A DNA stretch of 64,000 nucleotides from a bacterium. Its GTDB lineage: Bacteria > Desulfobacterota > Binatia > HRBIN30 > CADEER01. The DNA lies in the NCBI GenBank assembly GCA_030430165.1, contig JAUIGL010000015.1, positions 21,103 to 85,102 on the forward strand, in the 5' to 3' direction. Each line of letters opens with the position of its first letter. Within the stretch, counting starts at the first letter, position 1. This document shows positions 19,168-27,759 of the stretch, piece after piece. Below the pieces are notes generated by a model. It made no database searches, was not told the DNA's origin, and saw only the letters and a program-made list of their open reading frames with translations. Made by a program: the position numbers and the translations under genes.

Positions 19168-19893
19168 ATGGCGACGAGCAGGAATACGCCAAGCAGCCGA
19201 ATCCGGCCACTGGTCGCGCTACGCGCGCTCGGCGACTTGATCCGCGACCCGGACGACACCGCCAAGGTGTTCAAGGTGATCGAGGCGCTGTCCAATCGCA
19301 GCGACGACCGTCTGTTTCGCCGCTTCCGCGCCACCGAGAGCGGCGCCCGCCTGTTGCGCGATCGGCCGGTGCTGCTCGAGGTGCTGTCCGACCGCGACCG
19401 CCTGCTGGCGATGGAGCCGGGCACTCTCGGAAGGACCTACGGCGAGTTCATGAGTCGCGAGGCGATTTCGGCGGACGGCTTGGTGAGCGCCGACCGCTTC
19501 ACCTCCGACGTCGAGATTCCCGAGGACCGCCGTTGGTTCGGCGAGCGCCTGCGCGACATGCACGATCTCTGGCACGTCGTCACCGGCTACCAACGCGACC
19601 TGGTCGGCGAGGCGGCACTACTCGCGTTCACCTATGCCCAGACCCGCACCAAGGGAATCGGCTTGATCGTCGCCGCCGCCTACTGGCGCGCCGGCGGTGA
19701 GGTGAGCTACGCCCGCGACCTGATGCGCGAAGGCTATCGACGCGGCAAGAACGCGGAGTGGCTACCGGCTCAGGAATGGGAAGCCATGCTCGAGATGCCT
19801 CTCGAAGCCGTGCGCGAACAACTGCGCGTCGGCCCCCCGCCAAGCTACGCTCAAGTACGTTCCGAAGGAGCCCCCGCCCTCGCTGCGATGTGA
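19168..19893 (+). CDS. Coq4-family protein
   Basis: 241 residues from ATG 19168, with GGAGG seven bases before it; an upstream in-frame GTG lies over the promoter and is unlikely. The zinc-type signature HDLWHVVTGYQRDLVGE is at 132-148 (His132, Asp133, His136, Glu148), as in Coq4. In mitochondria Coq4 supports ubiquinone assembly and oxidative decarboxylation of the quinone ring. No ubi gene is near, so the bacterial role is uncertain. Its stop codon lies in the first hairpin of the repeat cassette. Confidence 0.85.
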   Translation: MATSRNTPSSRIRPLVALRALGDLIRDPDDTAKVFKVIEALSNRSDDRLFRRFRATESGARLLRDRPVLLEVLSDRDRLLAMEPGTLGRTYGEFMSREAISADGLVSADRFTSDVEIPEDRRWFGERLRDMHDLWHVVTGYQRDLVGEAALLAFTYAQTRTKGIGLIVAAAYWRAGGEVSYARDLMREGYRRGKNAEWLPAQEWEAMLEMPLEAVREQLRVGPPPSYAQVRSEGAPALAAM

Positions 19894-20000
19894 AATCGGC
19901 CCAAGCCGATTTCAGTACAAAAACTTCTCCCCCCACGGGGGAGATGCCCCCAAAGGGGCAGAGAGGGCCAACAGAGATGACTTCGCCGCCGGCGGCGAAG
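19892..20000. repeat. Four-hairpin intergenic cassette, copy A
   Basis: Four consecutive hairpins: GAAATCGGC/GCCGATTTC (19892-19913), CTCCCCC/GGGGGAG (19927-19943), TGCCCC/GGGGCA (19945-19960) and the perfect 20-bp palindrome CTTCGCCGCCGGCGGCGAAG (19981-20000). The cassette lies between two convergent genes. Near-identical copies occur at 32332-32440 and 32523-32618. It is non-coding, although one frame happens to stay open. Confidence 0.85.
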
Positions 20001-20005
20001 CACCT

Positions 20006-21067
20006 CTAACCCGACACCGCCCCCATCCCGCGTACCGCCGCGGCGATCCGCTCGATATCCTCGCGCGCCTCGGGACAAATTCGGGTCATCGTGATGTACC
20101 CATGTGGCATCGCCGGCTGATGAACGTGCTCGACCGAGACTCCGGCCGCCGCCAACCGCTCGGCGTAGTCGATCCCTTCGTCGCGCAGAACGTCGAATCC
20201 GGCGGTAAACACCAGCGCCGGCGCCAATCCCTCGAGGGACTCGGCGAGCAACGGTGAGACTCCGGGGTCGGTCTTGTCGACGCGGTCCTGGACGTACAAG
20301 TCGGCGCAGCCCTGCATGTCCTTCCGACTCAAACCGTAGCCGCTGGCGAAGGCGATCTGCGATTCGCGGTCCAAGCGGCTGACGTCGACCGCCGGGTAGA
20401 TGAGCACCTGCAACCCGATCCAACCGCGGCCGCGATCGCGATCGCGTTGCGCCAGCACGGCCGACAGATTGCCACCGGCACTGTCTCCTCCAACCGCGAT
20501 CCGTCCGCGGTCGGCGCCCAACTCGTCGCAGTGCTCGACGCACCATTCGAGAACCGCCTCGGCGTCTTCGACCGCCGCCGGGAACGGGTTCTCCGGCGCC
20601 AGCCGATAGTCGACACTGACCACCACCGCGGGCGCGGCCTGGGCAATCCCGCGCGTCACCGCCTCGGTGTAGGCCGGACTGCCGACGATGAAGCCGCCGC
20701 CGTGCAGATAGACGAGCAGCGGAAGCGGTTGGTCCGCCGAAGGCCGATACACCCGTACCGGAATCGGCCCCGCTGGCCCGTCGATCGCACGGTCCTCGAC
20801 CGTGCCGGTGAAGTCGACTGGCCGCGACAGCGGCGCCACGTCCTCGAGGAACTGCGCCCGCACCGCGGCGCGCTGCTCGTCGGTCTCCATCGGCTTCACC
20901 AACACACCGTCGAGGAACGCGGGGTTGAACAGCGACTGTAGACGGAAGCTGAAGGCAAACAGCGGCTTGAGTCGCCCGTACGGCGTATTCGCCCAAGCGT
21001 GCGCGAGACCGAACGCGGCCAGGACGATGGCCAGGACCACCCCGAGCACGATCGCAAGTACGGTCAT
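20006..21067 (-). CDS. Alpha/beta hydrolase, HSL-type esterase/lipase with N-terminal membrane anchor
   Basis: 353 residues. A hydrophobic segment (about 3-25) anchors the protein. The hormone-sensitive-lipase family motifs are complete: HGGGF at 122-126, the nucleophile Ser196 in GGDSAGGN, Asp292 in AGFDVLRDEG and His322 in PHGYI. It hydrolyses short acyl or aryl esters. The ATG lies immediately before the stop of the preceding serine hydrolase gene, so the two are co-transcribed. Family is firm, natural ester unknown. Confidence 0.92.
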   Translation of the reverse strand: MTVLAIVLGVVLAIVLAAFGLAHAWANTPYGRLKPLFAFSFRLQSLFNPAFLDGVLVKPMETDEQRAAVRAQFLEDVAPLSRPVDFTGTVEDRAIDGPAGPIPVRVYRPSADQPLPLLVYLHGGGFIVGSPAYTEAVTRGIAQAAPAVVVSVDYRLAPENPFPAAVEDAEAVLEWCVEHCDELGADRGRIAVGGDSAGGNLSAVLAQRDRDRGRGWIGLQVLIYPAVDVSRLDRESQIAFASGYGLSRKDMQGCADLYVQDRVDKTDPGVSPLLAESLEGLAPALVFTAGFDVLRDEGIDYAERLAAAGVSVEHVHQPAMPHGYITMTRICPEAREDIERIAAAVRGMGAVSG

Positions 21068-22162
21068 CTAGCTGGTTCCAGCAGTCGGACGAAACGCGTC
21101 GATCAGCTCTTTACAGAGCGTCACTACGGCCGCCACCTTGTGCGGCGCGGTCTTGCCGAGGCGCGCCACGATCAGATCGAGCTTCGGGCTCAACATGATG
21201 CGCTGTCCGCCCATACCGCTGCAGTAAAAAGTCCCGAGACTGCCCGGCACGGTCCAAAAGTGAGCGCCGTAGGTGCCTTCCGACTGCGGGCTGGGCGTGC
21301 GCGCGTAATCGACCCAACCCTCGGGCAGAATCCGTTGGCCGTCCCATACACCGTCGCGCAGGTACAACAGACCGAAGCGGGCAAAGTCGCGCACGCTGCA
21401 GTAACAGTGGCTCGAGCCGACGAAGTTGCCGGCGGCATCGAACTTCGGGTCTGCCGTCTTCATACCGATGCGATCGAAGAGCTCGCGCTTCATGAACGCG
21501 CGCATCTCGGTCTCGCCGCCGCCGACCGTTTCGGAAACCAGCCGCGACAACAGGTTGCTGGCGCCGCTGTTGTAGTTCCAGCGCTCTTCCGGCTCGACCT
21601 GGTACGGCAAGGTCGCGGCAAAACCGGCGACGTCGTCCTTGCCCGCGCCGAACAGCATCGGGATCACGTCCGACTCGTCCTCCGCGTAGTAGCGCACCGA
21701 TCCCCCGCCGAGGTGCTCCGCCTCGCGAAACCGCAGGCCGTCGACCATGCGCAGCATCTGGTCGATCGTAATCTTCGCGCGCCGATCGCCGTCGGCCCAC
21801 TCGCGAATCGGGATCGGTTGGCCGATGTCGAGCTTGCCTGCGCCGACGAGGATGCCGACCAGCGCGCTGGTGATGCTCTTCGCCATCGACCACGAGAGGA
21901 AGGCGTCGTCCGGGTCCACTCCCGATGCGTATCGCTCGGCGACGATCGCGCCCCGCTGGACGATGACGATTCCGTACGTGCGATCGAGATCCTCCGGCTC
22001 CGGCTCACTGAAGGCGTGGTCGAGCAGGCGGTCGAGTGCCGCTCGGTCGACACGTGGGTCGAGCTCGCCGCGCGGCCATTCCTCGGTCGGCCAGGGAACG
22101 GTCGCCGGTTGCTGCGGCAGCGGCAACAGGCGCGCATCGGTAGTCGGTCCGAATCGATTCAT
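21068..22162 (-). CDS. Serine hydrolase, class C beta-lactamase / NylB-like fold
   Basis: 364 residues from ATG 22162; the open frame upstream overlaps the methyltransferase gene and is not part of it. The SxxK motif is SMAK (Ser92, Lys95). The Tyr motif lies in RWNYNSGASNLLSRL, and MGGQRIMLSPKLDLIVARLG is the late strand. No signal peptide is seen. Such proteins are usually esterases, peptidases or amide hydrolases such as 6-aminohexanoate-dimer hydrolase, and seldom true beta-lactamases. Its stop codon directly precedes the start of the downstream esterase. Confidence 0.87.
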   Translation of the reverse strand: MNRFGPTTDARLLPLPQQPATVPWPTEEWPRGELDPRVDRAALDRLLDHAFSEPEPEDLDRTYGIVIVQRGAIVAERYASGVDPDDAFLSWSMAKSITSALVGILVGAGKLDIGQPIPIREWADGDRRAKITIDQMLRMVDGLRFREAEHLGGGSVRYYAEDESDVIPMLFGAGKDDVAGFAATLPYQVEPEERWNYNSGASNLLSRLVSETVGGGETEMRAFMKRELFDRIGMKTADPKFDAAGNFVGSSHCYCSVRDFARFGLLYLRDGVWDGQRILPEGWVDYARTPSPQSEGTYGAHFWTVPGSLGTFYCSGMGGQRIMLSPKLDLIVARLGKTAPHKVAAVVTLCKELIDAFRPTAGTS

Positions 22163-22214
22163 CCGCGGACCATAGGTCGCCCGGAGGACGCGGTTCAAAC
22201 GATCCGCGCGCCGT

Positions 22215-22970
22215 TCAACCGGGGCGTTCGATCCACACCACCACTCCGCCGTACTTTGCCTGGTCGGCTTCCCGGGTGCCGAGAACCGAACAACCGCTTC
22301 GGTTGGCAATCGCCGCGATACGACCCGGCGAGTAGACGTGCATCCTCATCAAGGGCTGGCGCGGGCTCGCTCCGGACAAGAGATTGAGCAACGCGTGCAG
22401 AGGCCGGTGGCGCTCGCGCATCGCGTCGAGCGCGTCGCCGACGACACCGCGGCGCGACTCGGTGGTGAACTGCAGGACGGCGACTCCACCGGCGCGCAAC
22501 AGCTCGCACAGGCGGCCGACGATCCGCTCGCCGCGGTCGGGTTCAATGTGCTGGAAGACGAGCACCGAGTGGATGAAGTCGAAGTCGCCTGCGAGAGTAT
22601 CGAGCTCATCCGAGTCGACACGCAGCTCGACGTTGCCCAGCCCGAGGCGCTCGACGTTGGCCGAAGCCTCCTCGATCATCGCCGGCGCGACGTCGACCCC
22701 GACCACGGACCCGCAACGAGCGCTCAGCGCCGGCAACACCCGCCCCACGCCACAGCCGAAGTCGAGGGCGCGCGCGGGTTCCAGCGGTCGCCCCGCCAGA
22801 TCCCAGTAGCGCTCGAAAATCGACTCCACATGGCGTTGGCCGAGTGCGAAGAACTCGGCACGCGCCGCCTCGCCCATCGAAGCACCGCGAAAACGATCCT
22901 CGGTGAGCACCGCCCAATACGGATCGTCGGTTGCGAACCGCTGCCAATCTCGATCGGAGCTCTCGGACAT
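22215..22970 (-). CDS. Class I SAM-dependent methyltransferase
   Basis: 251 residues from ATG 22970. SAM-binding motif I is ALDFGCGVGRVLPAL at about 67-81, followed by the acidic loop VVGVDVAP and FDFIHSVLVFQHIEP (motif II region). The N-terminal lead (WAVLTEDRF, FFALGQRHVESIFERYWDL) is helical, as in small-molecule methyltransferases. It sits first in the run of three minus-strand genes with the serine hydrolase and esterase (gap 52 bases). The substrate is unknown. Confidence 0.88.
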   Translation of the reverse strand: MSESSDRDWQRFATDDPYWAVLTEDRFRGASMGEAARAEFFALGQRHVESIFERYWDLAGRPLEPARALDFGCGVGRVLPALSARCGSVVGVDVAPAMIEEASANVERLGLGNVELRVDSDELDTLAGDFDFIHSVLVFQHIEPDRGERIVGRLCELLRAGGVAVLQFTTESRRGVVGDALDAMRERHRPLHALLNLLSGASPRQPLMRMHVYSPGRIAAIANRSGCSVLGTREADQAKYGGVVVWIERPG

Positions 22971-23152
22971 CGACGCCAAACCACCGAACAACCGCCGGCA
23001 ATCTACCGACAATCCGACTGGCCGTCGACGCCGAGTAGGTGAGCACCACGCCGGGAAACGCGCGACCCCCGACGCGACCCTTGTGGAGGCGTGCGGATCG
23101 GTTCTAGACATAACCACCCCGCCCCCGCGCAGGGCCAGCCAAGGAAGGATTC

Positions 23153-24760
23153 ATGCCGGAAGCACCTGTCGACGTTCTCATCATCGGTGCCGGCGCCTCG
23201 GGCGCCGCGATCGCCTGGAGTCTCGCCGAAACCAAGATGAACATCCTCTGCCTCGAGCAGGGGGATTGGGTGAAATCGACCGACTACCCCGGGATCGGCG
23301 CCGACTGGGAGCTGCGCCAGTTCGGCGACTTCGGCCTCAGCCCGAACGGCCGCGGCCGCAGCGAGGACTACCCGGTCAACGACGACGAATCGCCGATTCA
23401 AGCGTCGATGTTCAACGCGGTCGGCGGCAGCACCATCCTCTACGCCGGCCACTTTCCGCGCTTTCATCCCTCCGACTTCCGGGTGCGCGCGCTCGACGGC
23501 GTCGCCGACGACTGGCCGATCGACTACGACCTCCTCGCACCCTACTACGAGGAGAACGAGCGGATGATGGGCGTCTCCGGCCTCGCCGGCGACCCGGCCT
23601 ACCCGCAGCCCAAGAAGCCGCCGCTGCCGCCCCTCCCGCTCGGCAAGCTCGGCAACACCCTCGCCGCCGGCTTCAACCAGCTCGGCTGGCACTGGTGGCC
23701 TTCCGACAGCGCCATCGCCAGTCAGCCCTACGAAGGCCGCGACGGATGCATCAACGCCGGCACCTGCCTGGTCGGCTGCCCGCAGGGCGCCAAGGCGAGC
23801 ACCGACGTCACCTACTGGCCGCTGGCGATCCGCCAGGGCGTGCGCATCAAGACCCGCTGTCGGGTGCGTGAGATCACCGTCGGCGACAACGGACTGGCCG
23901 ACGGCGTCGTCTACTTCGACGAGGACGGTAACGAGCAGAAGCAAAAAGCGGAAGTCGTGATCGTCGCCTGCAACGGTATCGGCACCCCGCGCCTGCTGCT
24001 CAACTCCAAGTCGAAGCAGTTTCCCGACGGCTTGGCCAACCGTAGCGGTATGGTCGGCAAGAACCTGATGTTCCACCCCTACGGCCTGGTACGCGGCGTC
24101 TTTCCCGAGCGACTCGAAGGCTACAAGGGAGCGACCGGCTGCGTCATCATGAGCCAGGAGTTCTACGAAACCGACCCGGCTCGCGACTTCGTCCGCGGCT
24201 ACTCCTTCGAGATGCTGCGCGGCATGGGCCCGGTGTTCACCGCGCTCTCCGGCATGTCGACCGGCGACGTCGACTGGGGCGCCGACCACCACCGGACCTA
24301 CGACGAGTTCTTCGATCGCACTGCCGGCATGGTGGTGATCTGCGAAGATCTACCCGAAGCCTGCAACACCGTGACTCTCGACCCGCAACGCACCGATTCG
24401 AACGGAATGCCGGCCGCCAAGATCACCTACCGGCTCAGCGACAACAGCCGCAAGATGCTCGACCACGCGATCGAGCGCGCCAAAGAGGTACTGCACGCCG
24501 CCGGAGCCACCCGCACCACGACCGAGGCGCCGTTGCAGGTGGCGGGGTGGCACCTGATGGGCACCGCCCGCATGGGGAGGGATCCGGAGACGTCGGTCGT
24601 CAACGAGTGGGGACGCGCCCACGACGTGCGCAACCTGTTCATCGTCGATGGCAGCGTCTTCGTCACCTCGGCAGCGGTGAACCCGACCAACACGATTCAA
24701 TCGCTCGCCCTCTACGTCGCCGACACGATGAAGAAGAACCTGGCCAACCTCTTCGATTGA
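23153..24760 (+). CDS. GMC-family dehydrogenase large subunit with predicted [3Fe-4S] Cys triad
   Basis: 535 residues. The FAD-binding motif is IIGAGASG at about 10-17. C199-x5-C205-x3-C209 (CINAGTCLVGC) has the spacing of the three cysteines that bind a [3Fe-4S] cluster in bacterial FAD-dependent glucose and fructose dehydrogenase large subunits. The catalytic His is in AGWHLMGTARMG and the Asn in VNPTNTIQS, as in GMC oxidoreductases. The eight-base gap to the next gene and its family identify the alpha-gamma pair. The enzyme should oxidise an alcohol or sugar and pass electrons through the cluster, but the cytochrome c subunit of the known complexes is absent here. Confidence 0.9.
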   Translation: MPEAPVDVLIIGAGASGAAIAWSLAETKMNILCLEQGDWVKSTDYPGIGADWELRQFGDFGLSPNGRGRSEDYPVNDDESPIQASMFNAVGGSTILYAGHFPRFHPSDFRVRALDGVADDWPIDYDLLAPYYEENERMMGVSGLAGDPAYPQPKKPPLPPLPLGKLGNTLAAGFNQLGWHWWPSDSAIASQPYEGRDGCINAGTCLVGCPQGAKASTDVTYWPLAIRQGVRIKTRCRVREITVGDNGLADGVVYFDEDGNEQKQKAEVVIVACNGIGTPRLLLNSKSKQFPDGLANRSGMVGKNLMFHPYGLVRGVFPERLEGYKGATGCVIMSQEFYETDPARDFVRGYSFEMLRGMGPVFTALSGMSTGDVDWGADHHRTYDEFFDRTAGMVVICEDLPEACNTVTLDPQRTDSNGMPAAKITYRLSDNSRKMLDHAIERAKEVLHAAGATRTTTEAPLQVAGWHLMGTARMGRDPETSVVNEWGRAHDVRNLFIVDGSVFVTSAAVNPTNTIQSLALYVADTMKKNLANLFD

Positions 24761-24768
24761 GAGCTCCC

Positions 24769-25236
24769 ATGACGAACCAAACGCTCAACGACGAACGCCT
24801 CCAGCTCCTCGCCAGCGTGCTCGATCTGGTGATCCCTCCCAGTCCGGACGGCAACAAGCCGGGGGCAGGCGAGCTCGGGCTCGCCAATCAGCTCGCCGCG
24901 GGCATGGCCGGCGATGCGATGATGGCGGCAATGATCGGCGCCGGCCTCGACAAGATCGAGCAGCTCGCAGGTCCGGACGGATTCGCCGCGCTCGACCCCT
25001 CGCAGCGCCAGTCGTTGCTGGAGAAAGCGAACGAGGAAGTGCCCGGGCTCGTCCCCTTCCTCACCTTCCGCGTCTACACGCTCTACTACCAGGACAATCG
25101 CGTTCTCGAGGCGCTCGGCCTCGCGCCGCGGCCGCCGCATCCGGTCGGCTACGAGATGGAGCCGTTCGACGAGAGCCTGCTCGCCCCGGTGCGCGGCCGA
25201 GCCAAGTTGTACCGAACTACCGAGCGGGGCGAGTGA
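24769..25236 (+). CDS. Gluconate 2-dehydrogenase subunit 3-like small subunit
   Basis: 155 residues with the helical pattern of the gluconate 2-dehydrogenase subunit 3 / glucose dehydrogenase gamma family: LLASVLDLVIPPSPDGNKPGAGELGL at the start, a middle run of Ala/Met-rich helices, and VPFLTFRVYTLYYQD before a PPHPVGY loop. In known complexes this subunit is a chaperone-like partner carrying the Tat signal for export of the FAD subunit. Here no twin-arginine or other signal is present, so the pair should stay in the cytosol, which is unusual. Its stop overlaps the next start by one base. Confidence 0.78.
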   Translation: MTNQTLNDERLQLLASVLDLVIPPSPDGNKPGAGELGLANQLAAGMAGDAMMAAMIGAGLDKIEQLAGPDGFAALDPSQRQSLLEKANEEVPGLVPFLTFRVYTLYYQDNRVLEALGLAPRPPHPVGYEMEPFDESLLAPVRGRAKLYRTTERGE

Positions 25237-26483
25237 TGGATTTCGAGATTCCCAGCAGCATCCGAGACAAGCTCGCCGAGCTCGACCAGTTCATCGAAAG
25301 CGAGATCAAGCCGCTCGAACAGCAAAACGACAACATTCGCTTCTTCGACCACCGCCGCGAGTGGGCGCGCACCGACTTCGAGAACGACGGCCAACCGAGG
25401 CCGGAGTGGGAGGCGCTGCTCGCCGAGATGAGACGGCGCGCCGATGCCGCCGGCCATCTGCGCTTCGGATTGCCGAGATCATTGGGCGGCCAGGGAGGAT
25501 CCAACCTGGCGATGGCGGTGATCCGCGAGCACCTCGCCGCCAAGGGCCTCGGCCTGCACAACGACCTGCAGAACGAGTCGTCGATCGTCGGCAACTTTCC
25601 ATTCGCGATCATGATGGACCGCTTCGGCACACCGGCGCAGAAAGAGCAGTTCCTCGAGGCCTCGCTGACCGGCAAGGCACGCGTCGGCTTCGGCCTCACC
25701 GAGCCCGACCACGGCAGCGACGCCACCTGGCTCGAGACCACAGGCGTGCGCGACGGCGACGGCTGGGTCCTCAACGGTGCCAAGCGCTTCAACTCCGGCC
25801 TGCACAATGCCACCCACGACATGGTGTTCGCGCGCACCTCGGGCGAGCCGGGAGACGCGCGCGGCATCACCTGCTTCCTGGTGCCGGTCGACGCGCCGGG
25901 CTTCAAGGTCGAGTTCATGTGGTGGACCTTCAACATGCCGACCGACCATCCCGAGGTGTCGCTGACCGACGTGCGCATCGGCGACGACACCATCTTCGGC
26001 GAGGAGGGCCGAGGCCTCGAGGTGGCGCAGACCTTCGTCCACGAGAACCGCATTCGTCAGGCTGCCTCCGGTGTCGGCGCGGCGCAGTTCTGCATCGATC
26101 AGAGCGTCGAGTACGCGAAACAGCGCAAGGTGTTCGGCAAACCGCTGTGGACCAACCAGGCGATCCAGTTCCCCCTCGCCGAGCTCCAGACCGAGTGCGA
26201 GATGGTGCGCAACCTCGTCTACAAGACCGCCTGGCAACTCGACCGGGAGCACCACATGGACGTCACCGACAAGGTGTCGATGTGCAACTACCGGGCGAAT
26301 CGCCTGGTCTGCAACGCCGCCGACCAGGCGATCCAGGTGCACGGCGGAATCGGCTACACCCGTCACAAGCCCTTCGAGCACATCTACCGCCACCACCGCC
26401 GCTACCGCATCACCGAAGGCTCCGAAGAGATCCAGATCCGCCGCGTAGCCGGCATCCTCTTCGGCCGCGGCGCCAAACGCTGA
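25236..26483 (+). CDS. Acyl-CoA dehydrogenase
   Basis: 415 residues from the ATG that overlaps the previous TGA (TGATG). VGFGLTEPDHGSDATWLETTG (read in parts) is the first ACAD signature. QIHVGGIGYTR-type QVHGGIGYTRHKPFEHIYRHHR leads to ITEGSEEIQIRRV, where the Glu is at the position of the catalytic base of medium-chain acyl-CoA dehydrogenase. It should oxidise an acyl-CoA at C2-C3 with FAD. Co-translation with the GMC pair suggests one pathway that oxidises an alcohol and then an acyl chain. Confidence 0.93.
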   Translation: MDFEIPSSIRDKLAELDQFIESEIKPLEQQNDNIRFFDHRREWARTDFENDGQPRPEWEALLAEMRRRADAAGHLRFGLPRSLGGQGGSNLAMAVIREHLAAKGLGLHNDLQNESSIVGNFPFAIMMDRFGTPAQKEQFLEASLTGKARVGFGLTEPDHGSDATWLETTGVRDGDGWVLNGAKRFNSGLHNATHDMVFARTSGEPGDARGITCFLVPVDAPGFKVEFMWWTFNMPTDHPEVSLTDVRIGDDTIFGEEGRGLEVAQTFVHENRIRQAASGVGAAQFCIDQSVEYAKQRKVFGKPLWTNQAIQFPLAELQTECEMVRNLVYKTAWQLDREHHMDVTDKVSMCNYRANRLVCNAADQAIQVHGGIGYTRHKPFEHIYRHHRRYRITEGSEEIQIRRVAGILFGRGAKR

Positions 26484-26518
26484 CAGCGGCACCGATCAAC
26501 GCAAAGGGGTCTTCAGGT

Positions 26519-26618
26519 GAGATCGGCGCATGCCGATCTCCACGACCTTTGGTGCGTCGGCTGCGCCGACGTCGTCTGAGACTCCCTCTCCTCAATCCTC
26601 CCCCATAGGGGGAGGAGG
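26519..26618. repeat. Intergenic hairpin string with TTTGG linker
   Basis: GAGATCGGC/GCCGATCTC (26519-26540) is followed by TTTGG (26548-26552). Then come CGTCGGC/GCCGACG (26555-26571) and a CCTCCCCC..GGGGGAGG dyad ending near 26618. The last two units also occur at 32447-32515. The string lies between convergent genes (acyl-CoA dehydrogenase and a lipoprotein). Confidence 0.8.
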
Positions 26619-26704
26619 CCCTAAACGTCTCCCCTGCCTCCTTTGCTCCTTGGCGTTGATCAGTTCACTGAAAACCAATCACCAATAACAACCAACCACA
26701 CAAC

Positions 26705-27133
26705 TCACCCCTCCCCACCCCCCGTTCGAGTCGGATGCCCGAGCAGCGTGTCGAAGATCCGGCGCATCATCCAAGCCTGCTGCACGTGCCCCGACTCTTC
26801 CTCCGCCCGTGCCAATCCCGCGCGCAGCACCGCGCTCGCGTCCGGGCAGTCGTCTCCGAGGAGGTAGAGCAACTTATACGCCGCGCCTTCGTAGATCCGG
26901 TAGCAGCCGAGCGGCGAGCCCGCGTTGAAGATCGGCGCGCCGATCGCGATCGCTTGCGCCAGCACCTCGTCGATCATCCCGACATCCGAACAAGACCGAA
27001 TCAGCCCCTCCCGGTACTTGGGTCGATCGTCGAGCGCTGCCGCGAGGGCGACGAAGTCCTGCTGCGGATCGTGTTGCGCGGCGCAGGCGGAGAGCAACAG
27101 AACGCCGAGGAGGATGGTGACCTGCCGACACAT
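26705..27133 (-). CDS. Small predicted lipoprotein of unknown function
   Basis: 142 residues. The signal ends with LLLSACAAQ, a good lipobox. The mature part is helical with several Cys (IRSCSDVGM, PLGCYRIYEGAAYKLLYLLGDDCPDAS) that could form disulfides. Gene start 27133 has GAGGGG just upstream. The end is Gly-rich. I do not recognise a family; it is a periplasm-facing lipoprotein, transcribed alone or behind the zinc-ribbon gene 41 bases upstream. Confidence 0.7.
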   Translation of the reverse strand: MCRQVTILLGVLLLSACAAQHDPQQDFVALAAALDDRPKYREGLIRSCSDVGMIDEVLAQAIAIGAPIFNAGSPLGCYRIYEGAAYKLLYLLGDDCPDASAVLRAGLARAEEESGHVQQAWMMRRIFDTLLGHPTRTGGGEG

Positions 27134-27174
27134 GCCCCTCTGGCTATCACCGCACCCGACGGTTGCAAACTTCC

Positions 27175-27759
27175 TCAACGCCGCAGCAGCAGCCGCAGCG
27201 CCGAGCCCAGCACCACCCAGGGAAGGCTTCGTGCCACCGCCTCGCCGGCATCCCCAAGCGACGGCGGCGCTGGCTCGACCTCGTAGGTCGCGGCGTCGAG
27301 GTCGTGAATCGCGTCCCATCCGGCGGCATCGCCGTACGCCGAGACCAGCCGGCGCAGCTCCGGATCCTCGATCTCCTTGGCCGGCTGCGCATTGTTCAGC
27401 GCCGCCGCCTTGACCAAAGAGAGCTGGCCGCGCTGCAGCCACATCCCCTCGCAAACCGCGCAGCGAGCAATCCGCGCGTCGGCGGGAACGTTGGGATCGC
27501 GGAACGGGCGGAGATCGATCTCGCAGCGCGGGCAGCTGCCGAGCGTCGTCTCCGCCACCTCGGAAGCAAGCCGTTCGCCGTCGAGCGGGTCGAGACGCGC
27601 CACTTCTTCGTGGTGCAGCGGAAACAGCTCCCAGCGGTCAAACCAGACCCCGCCGCAGCGACCGCACTGGTCGAGCGCCAGCAAGTAGCCGGTGCGCGCC
27701 TTTGCCTGGACGGCGGCGAGAGCAGTTCCGCAATCGGGACATGGCACGGTAGCGGTCAC
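27175..27759 (-). CDS. Double zinc-ribbon (TFIIB-type) protein
   Basis: 194 residues from a GTG that overlaps the stop of the peptidase gene by three bases (GTGA). Two zinc-ribbon knuckle pairs are visible: CPDCGTAL with CGRCGGVWFDRWEL, and CPRCEIDL with CAVCEGMWLQRGQL. This is the zf-TFIIB pattern (C-x2-C, C-x2-C-x-G/E-x-W-x-D/Q-x-x-E/Q). A C-terminal hydrophobic stretch (SLPWVVLGSALRLLLRR) may be a tail anchor. The role is unknown, but the translational coupling to the M48 peptidase suggests it assists it. Confidence 0.82.
   Translation of the reverse strand: MTATVPCPDCGTALAAVQAKARTGYLLALDQCGRCGGVWFDRWELFPLHHEEVARLDPLDGERLASEVAETTLGSCPRCEIDLRPFRDPNVPADARIARCAVCEGMWLQRGQLSLVKAAALNNAQPAKEIEDPELRRLVSAYGDAAGWDAIHDLDAATYEVEPAPPSLGDAGEAVARSLPWVVLGSALRLLLRR

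Noticed and set aside
19893..20005. Open frame through the hairpin cassette (KSAQADFSTKTSPPTGEM..)
   Set aside because: The same peptide appears at each cassette copy because the DNA is repeated. Stems pair perfectly and loops vary, which fits a structured non-coding element.
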